A stretch of 64,000 nt of DNA from the NCBI RefSeq assembly GCF_964199755.1, contig NC_133911.1:3871001-3935000 (forward strand). The letters run 5' to 3'. The notes beneath the pieces are model-generated. The model ran no database searches. It was not told the origin of the DNA and worked only from the letters and a program-made list of their open reading frames with translations. Made by a program: the position numbers and the translations under genes. Below, one piece after another: positions 27,101 to 39,100 of this stretch. The stretch comes from Larus michahellis. Taxonomy: Eukaryota > Chordata > Aves > Charadriiformes > Laridae. Numbering within the stretch: position 1 is the first letter of the stretch; every line of letters starts with the position of its first letter.

Positions 27101-30100
27101 TTATAAATAATACCTGTCAAGAAAGAGATTTTGTTTATCTCTCCATATGTAAAATACATGGGGACGTAATGGTCTTTAAATGCCGAAGTTTTTAACTAGC
27201 CAAGTAGGAATTGCCACAATAGAGTGATACTGGATCTTCTATTCTACTTAAAGTTTACACAGCCAGGGCTTTGCATGCCGACATTGCAAAAGACAATTCC
27301 CACTGAAATCTGAGAAGCCCCAGTTTCTGTGTCTTTGCCGTTTACTCTCCCTTGCCATTGACTTCCTGTACAAAGGAGCCTATTGTCCGGGTGCCTTACC
27401 CACTGCTGCATACATTAATTCCATTCTTTCGTAGGGTTTGCTGTTCCCACTCTGCCCTTGGCTGGAATATGTTTGAGTTCCTTTCTGCTTTAGCAACAGC
27501 AGAATCTGCCAGATGGCTTTCTGTTATGTTCAGGCCAGGTGGTTTTGAAGGACTGTGCTGCATTGAAACCACCTCAATCGCTGTGTTTAACATTTTCCTT
27601 TCCCTTTCTTCTGGCTTTTCTTGCCTGTGTTTCATTCACTCTTTACAAGTTTGAGTTGTAATTCTAGCAGATTTTATAGACTCATTGGGCTGACCTATTG
27701 CTAAATGGTGAACCCGCGGTGAACGTGGAGATGCTGATGCTGGCGCCTGAATCGATAATGACTGATCTTCAGCATGGTGAGGGCAGGTCCTTCATTGCCT
27801 TTGATGGCTACTCAGCCAGCGTAAATCAGTGTATTTTGTGTGATGTCGAAGGCATTGCACACTGATTTATGCTGGCTGATCATCTGGCATGTTTGGTTTG
27901 TGGAGAAAGAAAAAACTGCGTGGGCATAAAAATTCCCATACTTTTTTGACTACGAACTCCACTGCCCTGTGAAAATTCTGCCCAGAACAGTTTCAGCTGC
28001 AGTAAATACTTTTCTTCCCATCCTGAGCTGTTAATGCCGGGGTTTCTCTGTGCAGTAAATGCTCAGGCAGTGCAGGTGCCATGTCTTGATGCTGGAATAT
28101 GGAACTGGAGAAAAACATTGAATCCTGTGCTTCACACCTGAGTGACTGAGTACTCTACTCCATTCCTAGCACCAGAGCCTGTGACAACCATGCTATACTG
28201 CTGGCATCAGACATCTGGCCAGTATCACACTTAGTATTTGACGATATGGCATTCGTACCTTGAAGTTTTCATCAATTAAAAAGTCACAGCCGATGAGATC
28301 AAAGTAGCCCAGTTTGCGATCCAGTTTGTGCTTGGCTGCCAGGAAGCACTGCAACATGATCTGCTGCATCCTTTTCTGAAAGGGAAGAGAGGGAACGGTG
28401 GTGGTAGCTGGTCGTTGTGAATGCCAAGGGCATGGGCGTGACTGTAAGTCATAGGTGCCCTCTTGGTTTAGGGATGCTTTTTCCTTCCCCTGCCTCCATC
28501 AGAGCTCCTCTCTAGACCTGGGAGGATGTTGTATTTTGCAGACCGCCTATCTGTCTACTTTGAGTTGATTGAAACCCCCTCTTGAACTCGGTGTGGTGGC
28601 GTGTGAAGGAATCTCGGCCCTTGTCCCTTACTCAGAACGAGCTGTCTGAAGAATTTTTAGTGGTGTTCTTTCATTTACTCCTATGGGGGTATCTGGATGT
28701 GAGCTGAACACAGCCATTTCTGACAGTGATGACTTGCAACCCCCTCACAGCTGTGCTGGACATAGTGTTTTAAAGAGCTATGCAACTTACGGTAGGTGAT
28801 GCTAAGTTTCCTTCCATTTGGAGTTGAAATGCCCAGTGGGGAATTTCTGCATGAAGAGCAATACCATAAAGCTGGCTGAAAAGTTTCTGATCACCTGAGA
28901 AGCTTGGCAAACCCAACTAGATTTGCTTCTGAGCTGTTTTTCTAAACAAAAATATATTTTAACAAAGTTTTTAGCTTTTTATTTTTCTTTGTATTTGACT
29001 TTAAACTACAGCATTTCCAAAATTAACCTGAGAAAGCTGTGTCCTCTGCCCTTTTCATTTTCACGCCAGCAAGTCATGTAGAGAGCTGATGCATTTTAAG
29101 ACTCAGGCTGATGAAATGAAGTCTCAGGGACTCAGGTAATTTCTTCTCTGTTTCTCCAGTGAGACAGGAAGATGGTAAGAAGTCAGGCCAGTTGAGTCTT
29201 CTTATCTCTCCTCCATGATAAAAGAAGGTCTAAGGCCCTGACATGGTTTTCATGTGGCAAAATCAGGTGGAAAGTGAAGGGTGAGACCAAGTCAGACATG
29301 AATGAGACCACTGAAAGTGCAGTCCCTTTTCAGACTAAGACTGTCAGGCTGGGGAGCTCTCTAACGTCTACTTTATTTTTTAACGCAGGATCACAGCGTT
29401 AGGCAAGGAACGTGAAGACCATAATTGCATTTTTGTAGCTAGCGTTTACATTCACACTCTCTTTGTCAGCAGTTTACCCATTTTATTAAAGTTAATCTCT
29501 TTGTGTCTTCACTTCTGTGTTTAGCATCTGCAGAGAAATGGTTACCATGGGGCCATCAAGACTTTCTCGCTCGGTGTATGTGTTTCCTTGGGGGCTCCGG
29601 TGACCTGACGGGGTTTCTCCCTATTTCTGTCACCCTAATTAGGCAGAGTAGCACACCATGCGCTTGCTTGCACTTACGGTAAACACAGTGAAAACCCAGT
29701 CTATGGGGAGGCCATTGGTTTTTCTGAACTTCTCATTAACGTAGCTGTTGAAGTGCTCCATCCGCCAAACTGTCTCGTCTTTCAGCTGGCTGTACAGGGA
29801 GTTCTTCTTCTGCATGTGCTGAGAGGTGGGGAACAGAGCAAAGGGAGCATTAGATTTCTGGCAGTGAAGGGCAACTGGGAACCAGCTTGCATGGCAGACA
29901 TCCAACCACCCTCGCTTGTTCCAGGCATCTGGAGTTGGGAAGAACCCCAGGATCAAGTTATAGGGGTGGAGGGAATAGAGCCCCTCACTAGCGGAGCTAA
30001 ACCCGAGGAAATGTGCCGACTCCCATTGTACAAGAGTGCCGTAGGCAGAAGTGTGCCTGACCCACGTGGCCCTTGGAGAGACAATTTGCCAAGGTCACCG

Positions 30101-33100
30101 TCAAAGCGGTGTTTTCTCTGTGTGTGTGTGCGTGTGTATGACACATCTGGACCAGTGGCTGGCAGACAGGGAGAGGTGCTTTCAAGTCATAGTCATGATA
30201 TTTGAACTAAATCCAGTTCCAGTGTCTGGTCCTCTCCTAGAGGAGACCGTGTCTGGGAGAGGTGTATGGATGTTTTCCATAGGAAACCAAGGTGAGGGCT
30301 TCTCTCTTCCACTGTCTCATTAATCCCTATGTCAGCTGGAGTTTATCAATAATGGGGTATTTATATTGTTCAGTCATAGGCAAGTCCCCTTTCCCTGCGA
30401 AACAGCTGGGCTGGGCTGCACGTCCATCTTTGGGACGGTCCCTGCGAGGTTAGTGATGCTGCCTCTTGTCTTTTGGAAATACAGTAGGAGAATGGCTGAT
30501 TCCAGGTGGGATGAAAGGGTAGGAAGGGAACGAGAGCGGAATCAACTGTAATTTGAAGGAGTCTGGTAATAACCAGCCACTCCTGTAAATTTTGTTTCCC
30601 TCCTCCCAGCAGGAACCCACGTAATTTATGTTCTGCTAATAAACACCTGTCCTTTGTTTAATATCACTTGTGCCATGGGATCCTACCCGAGCACCTGAAT
30701 TCCCGTGTGGCTAGCTCTCTAGCTGAGCAAACAAACTATTCCAGGAAAACAAGTGGCAGAGTGATAATAGCATATATTGTGATAATAGCATATATTGCAG
30801 GAAGCAGGTGTAATCTGCTGTCCTGAACTGCACTTCCAGAGGAACCGTAAAACTCCAACTGAAGTGGGCTTGTCTGATACCTCTCGAATCTGTATTTCCC
30901 TCGTTCTCAGAGCACAGTGTGACACTGGGAGGAGAGAAGGGCTTTAAAAGCAAACTGCTTTCTTCCTTCTGATTCTTTTAATTCTCTTTCATCACGGCCA
31001 GTTCTAACTACAGAAGGGCCCCATTTGAAGCAAAACCGCAGGGAGATCTGAGCAAGGCAGGCTTCTGTTTTGTATGATAAAAGATGTACGGGGGTACAAG
31101 CCTGAGCAGTCTTGTTCTGTTATAGCTCTCATTTGAGAAGCGAGGCAAGCAAAGATGGAGATTTAGGAATGATGGCTCTTGAAGAACACATCTGCATCTT
31201 ACATCGTTATGATTATTGTGTTTATGCGCAAAATCCTTCGCCAAGATTAAGGCTCCTTTGTGCTAGGTATCTGCAATCAAAGGCTTCTTGCCCTAAGAAG
31301 CTTACAATCTGTAGATACATGAGAGAACAACAGCAGGAAAAAGAGATCCAGGGAAAAAAAATTGTCAGGTTAAGCAGAGAACTGGTCCGTGGCAGAGAAG
31401 GGAACCTGATCCGGTACTGCTTCTGTTCACTCCTGTTGCCGTGCCTGACCATGAGCCCCCCTCCCTTTCCTGGGGGCATGGATTTTGCTTGCACGAGGCA
31501 TTTATTTTTAGCCTTTCTAAAGTCTTTTTTGCTTCCCACCTCTGTTAACCACAGCCTCCCTTTCTTCTGAACTAAGTGCGCTTCGTTTACCTGGTTGGTC
31601 AGATGGACAGTCAGATCATCAGAAGCGGCATCATAATTGACACAGGTCAGCCGGACATAACCCTGGGCAAAAAATAACACGTAGGGCGCTGTGCAGGCAA
31701 TGAGGAGGTAAGACCGGACGTCAAACTTCTTCCCTTCCAGGAGCAGAGGCTGCTGAATATACCTGTCAGAGCAGTATTTCAACACGCGTCACCAAGAAGT
31801 AGCCATAAGACGTGGCAATTCCAAGCTCACACAAAAGCCAGTTCATGTCTCACCACAGAGCTCATCTGTTTGTCCCATTCTCAGCACTGGTTTTAAGGTG
31901 AATGGCAGCAGAGGGCGCTCATAGGAGAGGTTAGAAATGCCAAGAGTATCTCCTTTCAAGAGGGAAAGACGCTATGAGTCTTGGGAGCGGGAGGTAATTA
32001 AAGATTTACTAATATTTACTGGAGAATATGCAAAGTTTATGTCTGAACACAAAGAGCCCTTCATACAGCACCATTGCTTTTATTGCCAGCGTGATGTAAT
32101 CTGGGAACTGTTTCCCTTTATCATCAAAGGTTGCTGGATGTCTACATAAATAACGAGGATATGCTGTTAAAACAATCAACGCTAACAACGGTTTTCAAAG
32201 GAATATGGAGCCTCGTTCTGCAGAGCATAAGCCATTCTACTAGAAATCAAGGTGACATCTAAGATAGGGTCCAACCACTTCTTCCCCTGGCACTGCTGCT
32301 TGTCCATGTCAAAGAATTGGTCTAACGAAGTCCCTTGGTCTAATTTTGTCAGGCAGTTGTTGTTTTGCTCTGTATACTGGCTGCTGCGTAAACACAGTCC
32401 AGCCTATTCCTGAAAGACTTTAAGATCATCATTCGAGTTTGCCATTTTACAAATCTCTCTTATCCTTCTCAATGAGGCCCACCATCCCGTTGTGATGAAA
32501 AGAAATGTTTGGATGAATGTAAGCAGGGAATATTGCTTGTTTTGGCTAGGGCAGCTCTTGGGAAGGTCACTGTGTTCTCTTGCAAAGTAAAGACGCCAAA
32601 TGACAGCAAAGTGTCAGGGAAGTGGCACTGGGTCAGCGTGAGGCATTGGTATCACCGCTTTGCCAGGACATAGAATGATAGAATCACAGAATGGTTTGGG
32701 TTGGAAGGGACCTTAAAGATCATCTAATTCCAACCCCCCTGCCCTGGGCAGGGACACCTCCCACCAGCCCAGGTTGCTCCAAGCCCCGTCCAACCTGGCC
32801 TTGAACCCCTCCAGGGATGGGGCAGCCACAGCTTCTCTGGGCAACCTGGGCCAGGGGCTCACCACCCTCACAGCAAAGAATTTCTTCCTCATATCCAATC
32901 TAAATCTGCCCTCCTTCAGTTTGAAACCGTTACCCCTCGTCCTATCATTACACTCCGTGATTAAGAGTCCCGCCGCCCTTTCTGTAGGCCCCCTTTAGGG
33001 ACTGGAAGGGGCTGGAAGGTCTCCCCGGAGCCTTCTCTTCTCCAGGCTGAGCCCCCCCAGCTCTCTCAGCCTGTCCTCACAGCAGAGAGGCTCCAGCCCT

Positions 33101-36100
33101 CTGAGCATCCTCATGGCCTCCTCTGGACCTGCTCCAACAGGTCCACGCAGTGATCACTACACAGCAAAATGTGCTTTTGCTATGCCAATACTGCAGCGTT
33201 GTCACGAGCGTATGGCATTGTCATTGCTGGCACGTCATGACAACGCCAGGCAGTGCCATGCATGTACGGGCACCTCAGAGTGCCCCATGTGCCTGGCTGT
33301 GCACACCAGAGGCAGCATCAAAGGCATCTGGGAGCTGCAGCTCCTAGGATAAATACAGAAAACATCTGTTTTGCATGTCTCTCTCTTTATTCACTCATCT
33401 CAAAGCACTGAAGTGATTTAATTGTAATCCATTCCTCAGTTGAGGGAGGGCCACTGGGGCGAAGGGAAGTCAAGTGAGTTTGTGTAAGAGTATGCAAGTA
33501 ACGTCCAGTGGCTGAAACCGTTCTCGTGGCTTTTACTGCCTTATTTTTCCCTTCCTCGTTCTGCTACTTGACAAAAAGTTCTAGCAGTGGCTGAGAGGGT
33601 GTGTATTCTACAAAGAACCATCGTGGTTCTTTTATTCGTGAAAGGAATAAAAAACTAAAACAACCCTAACCCAAAATTCTAGGGACTTTTAGCCACTGCC
33701 TGTTGACTGAGGTATAGACTTTTGCAGCATTGAGGAAGAGTTAAGAAGATATTTGGGAGGCTTTACTAGATTGCGTGGAACAGATATTGTAGCTGTACAA
33801 TTTGTAAAATGCCAGCTTTGTATAAGAAGCTGGGATAATATCTAATTTGAATTGCTTTGCACAAGGCTTTTTGTCTAGCATTCATGTACAGAACTGCAGG
33901 ACCTGGCCTTTTGAAGTCATTCTTAAATTTCCAGACAAAGGGAAACGCAAATCTTTCTGATGACAAAGATCCCCTTTGAAAGGACCGCAGCGTGGATGCA
34001 AGACAGACTAACCAGAGAAATAGCCTCCCTCCCCCAAAATGAAATCTCCTAGGTTGATGAGATGTGGTGCAACCACGTTAAGTACCTATGGGAACAGTTC
34101 AGCTCGCTGAGGCCACTGTTCTTCATCAAGCACATTACTCACACGTGAGTTCCCAGGCTTCAGTCTCTACCTTTGCACTATCCTTGCCTTGGGAGCCTTG
34201 TATGGCACCCTCTTATGGAGGAGGTGGTCTTCAGCGCTGTGGAGCTTGGCTTGAAGGGTGTTGACGGAAGCTGGGTTTTTAAGCAGGAAAATTCCTCGCC
34301 CTTGGTTAGAGCAGCTCGGTTTGCAGATCCAAATCTGTTCTTCTGCAGAGAGAATGAGTCCATTACAGTAATTTGTGTGCTAGGAAATGCCGATGCGCCC
34401 GTTAGTGGGCTCTGAAAACTGCTCATTGAGCGACTGTGTATGTACATAAATACACGTGCATACAGATATGAATTGTTTTTACTATGTATACTTCTATGAA
34501 CGTTTTAGAGGATCATGTAGCTATTTAAATTGGTTGCCACCATGATTAAGACTATCTACCTTTGCAAAGCTCAAAAAAGGCATTTCTCTCATCTTCTAAG
34601 TCCAGGCGAAAAGATTCTGGGAAGAATTCTTCCATCTTCAGGAACCTATGGGAGAACCAAATACAAGTTGAAAACCCCATCCAACACGTTCATTCCTCTG
34701 TTACTCTCAGAAAGGATGGGTGCGAGTAAAAACTTAAGGAATGCCTTTTTTTTTTTTCCTGCTTCTAGACAGTTGTGTGTTTGTTGTATGTTTTTGCTGA
34801 GCTACCTCATTCCATAAGCTTCCAAGAATATATGTGAGCCTTAAGACATTCTTCATATGCTCAGTTTTTTGAAAACCAGTTGAGATGGCTGCAGGTGACC
34901 ACGGTACAGGATCGCCATTTGGTTTTTTGATCAGTTAAAAATACAGGAGCAGAAATGGCAATAAACTTCTCTTACATTTACAGTGTCTGTGGCACAAGAA
35001 ACTGTGGCCTTTCCAGTAGGACAATGTACCCAAAATAGGGGAATTGCTATGTCTATGGTCTGCGGGGGACCTGGCACTCCTACGACTCCAGACAGAAAAG
35101 GAAGAAATTCTGTCTTTGATGTATGTACTTCTGGAAAAAAAAAGTGATTTTTCTGGAAGATAAGAAAGAAATAAAACCCCAATACTTCATATTCTGTAAT
35201 GTTACGCGTCCAGAAGAAACTGGTCCTTTGTTTATGTGCTCTCACTTTCTGTTGGCACGTTTCTGGTCAAGGCTCAAAGGTGAGAGTTCTTACTTGGAAT
35301 TAGAGCTCCTACTGATCTTTGTCATCGCTCGCTCTTGCTCTCTCAGGCAGCATAAAAGCCCTATCTTACTGGTCAGCACTCCATTGTTGGGAATCTGATA
35401 GAGAAGCTGTTCACCTGGATGAGAAAGGAAAAAAAAAAAAAAAAGCAGCTTGCCCTCGTTGTCCCATGCAGCAGAATCTGCAGGATGATGCTGACTTTGT
35501 CACCGCTGACTGTCACCAATTTGCTTTAAGGCTGTAGTGACAACCCACAGAGCGGTGAAATCACGTGCTGTAAATGTATTTCTGTCTGACCTTGTAGCGG
35601 AACAGACCGACCTGATGGGGCTTCGTAAATTAGCGCGTCCCTTGCCTGCTCCAAAGGTGCCACTGCCCTCACACCATTCCAGCTGCAGGATCGCATTGAA
35701 ACACATCTGCACGGCTGTAAATGGTGCAGCCTGGCAGAAACAGCCACCGCATTGCCATCAGAGCCGGCAGGAGGGGAAAGGGGGCTGGTAGGGAAGAGAT
35801 AACACGTTCCTCTGCCACAGGAGAGCCAGCGGGTCTGTGCCCCGATGCTCAGGCTTGCCAGGGCACAGGTTTTGACCACCTCCCAGAAGTAAAAGAATGG
35901 CGCCAGGGGCTGTGCTTTGGGAGTTGTACCGCTCCAAGGGTGCCAGCCAGAGGTATTGCTCTGGGAGTCCTTGATTTTATGCTTTTCTGGTGGGAAAGCT
36001 GGGCCCTGAGAAGTCAGGATGTACTGATGAGATGAAGGGTAGAGCACAATTCCAGAAGTTGCTGGCTAATACAGTGGAGTAGTTTGGCTTTTTAGTGACT

Positions 36101-39100
36101 CTGTTCTCCCTAGATGGAGATAGCTGGGCCTGGGGTGTGTGGGGCGACCCACCTTGAGCTTACTCGACTTCTGTCTCCAGGTGCACCCTTCCTTCCCTTT
36201 CTCCTCTCCCCACCTCCACTGTGGGAGCGTCTCGAACTGCAGGGCACCCTCCGTAGCGCTCGAGAGATGCCAGAGCAGGCTGGGTGCTGGTCCTGTGCTA
36301 CAGCCCTGTGTCCATCCTACTGCAGCCTCCGCTCAAAGAGGGAGGACGGCCTTTCAAAAGTGATTGCGATGGTTTGCGTTTAAATCTCCACGCTGCTCAT
36401 TTTACTATACTTAGTTCGTTTCGATGGTATCTTTTCTCCCAAAGCTGTTTTCTTGTCTAAACCCCTTTCTTTAATCACCACGGCAATCCAGCTCTGATAT
36501 CCCTCCCCTCTGAGGTCTCCCAAGGAGTTGAGGTTACCTGTTCCTCCTACCCCCAGGCGACCTCCTCAGCCCTGGGAGTTAAAAGTCCAGCATTCTCAAG
36601 TTTTTCCCACTCCCCTCTCCCACCCAAGGCCCACAGGCACCTCTACCTTCTTTGAAATGGTAATAGGTCTCTCGGCACTTGATTTCACACCATTTGAGTG
36701 CATAATCCTCTCTTCTGTTGTCATAGATACGCTGCCAGCCTCTGCTCTGGCAGTAGATGTTCACACTGCACACGGAAAATAAAATAGCAAAGTAGCCTCC
36801 CTTCTATTAATAAATACTTAGCGCATATCCCTTGAACTCCTAATAATTTTCTCTGGGAGCCTGACCTAACATGCCCAGAAGCCCCTGGGTGGGGGATAAA
36901 GTGGGAAGCACTAATTAGGATGGCCGCTGGTGGACCTGCTGGTCTGAACTCGAGAGGGCGGCTGGGGAGTAGCTGAGCATGCGAAGAACACTGTGATTCA
37001 GCAGCTCTGCCGAGAACTTGTACCGATTCAGCAGGGTTTGTCCAATTAGGATGCAACTGATACCCATGGAATAGAAATGTTGAGGGTCTAGTCTTAATAA
37101 GGAGCCTCTCTGCGGAGGAGTTTAGGGAGAGATGACAAGTAGCGAGAGGAAAAGCTGTTTGTAGACAAAACTATGGAAACATAGCAAAGAAAGTGCTGTT
37201 TGCAGCAGAGATTCTGGTGACAACATCTAGAGAAGAATGCCGATATGCTGGAGAGAACTCAGAAAGGAACGAATGGAACTTCTGATCTGACAGTTTTTCC
37301 TGGGCAGAAATCTCTTCTTATTTTTCGCTTGTTTTACATTTGGCATAACAGAATGTTATTCAACAACAGTGGTGCCTAGCGCTAGGGATGGTGCTAGCAC
37401 ATTTGCTATATGGTGTAGCTAAGTGATTTCTGAGCAGCCCCGACAGAGAAACTTATATTAAACAAACAGAAGTATTTCATTCTTTGCAAAGACAGAGTAG
37501 TTAGCTACTTTACCACGGGTGGCCTTCCAGTCAATGCTTTCTATTTGAATTGTCTTTAAACGGTTCCCCAGGTGTACCCCTCCAAAAAGACAGCACACCA
37601 AAGGAAAATTATTTAAGGGCAATGAATAACATTGCATGACTTCGTATATGGTCACACTGCTGTTCATACGAGTCCGGTAAAAGGACCTACTTACAGCCCC
37701 GCTCCATTAGATCCACTGATATAAAAATACGGTCCTGGTCCCATTGGTACTTTTGGTGTCTCTTCTTCTGGCTGTTTTTCTTGAGGGCATGCCTTACCCT
37801 GCGTTCTGTTCTCATTAGCCTTGGCTTTGTCAGGCTCCACTCCAGAGTTGGGAGAAGTACCTGCACAATTGGAAATTGAGAAACTTCAGACGATCCGGGA
37901 TCTGCTCCATAAAATCCACATCTAGAACGACAGCTGTTACAGAAGAAAATACTGTAAGGTAAGGGACCGCTTCAGTTGGTTTCATAGCCATCACTAGGGG
38001 CATTGTCTTTAAACAATTCAGAAATTATTGCTAATGTAACCTGGTAGCAGGTATTAAGCGCTCATGACTACTTATTTAACTAACATTTGGGATATCGATA
38101 CCCAAATCACTGTCTCCAAACCTATGGAAAACATACAAATCTTAATATTACCAGGGGCTGCGAAGCTATGCCACTGGTTTCTCTTCAACTTGGTTATGCA
38201 CAGAACTTTTGGCAACAATAAAGCACCTGTGAATAGAAGAAAAAGTCCACTCCGTCCTGGTTCTGTGCCCACTGGGAACAGGGAAGGAGGGAGCAGGAAG
38301 CAAGGAGATGACAAGAGTCTACTCTTTGGACTGTTCTTTTATTGTTATTTGTTATAGTGATCACATGAGTAAAACCTTCCATCTCAATGACAAAACTCTT
38401 TTGACTGAAGTGGAGCAAAGGTATTGGACATTGTTATCTCTCATTTTACAAGCCCTTGTTTTATGTCTTCGCTGCACTCCACCCATGAACACAGGTGCAG
38501 TCCAGGGGGAACTGTGTGCCCACGGTTATTGGATTTCCCAGCAGGCTCCCACACCTGGGTCCGTTTGCTTTGGAATAGAGCGAACACATTGCAAACGCTT
38601 TGCGGCGGGACTTGCTTTAAATTTCTGCGTCAGGTAGTACTTGGCACCAAAGGGCTCTGACAGCAAAAGCCTCAGCGTTGTTACAAACTGCAGCATTATC
38701 AGTGCTAACCCCTGGACTCCTGCCTTGAATTTCCTCCTTAAATTAAAACCAAACCAAACCAAAAAAACCCACCATGCGAAACAACCAGTTTGAACAAGCC
38801 AGGGCACGATGTCCATGGTGGAGAACGCTGCCTCGGCGGTGTCGCGTAACCCACGGAAATGAGCTTTTTCCACCGTGAAATTTCAAGCTGCCCGTTACTG
38901 GTTGTGCGGAACCGAGACCGCGCTCGCTCCTTGCGGGACGGTGGGAGGGCTGCAATGGGGAGGAGTCTCCGGCGGTGCCTGGCACCTTGGCCACCTTCTC
39001 ATTTTGCCACCACAGCACCCAAACTGGGCGAAAACATCACATAATTGGGTTCTTCCTGCAGAAGAGACTGTCGTTTGCCACTCAGTGTAACAGATCAAAA

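Noticed and set aside
33185-33275. Imperfect inverted repeats with GTTGTCA/TGACAAC and ATGGCA/TGCCAT
   Set aside because: The arms overlap and compete rather than form one stem; no convincing hairpin.
34931-35245. Exon-like frame after a TTTTTCCAG acceptor between two TTLL10 exons
   Set aside because: In the phase needed to continue TTLL10 it meets a stop, and the flanking exons already join in phase.
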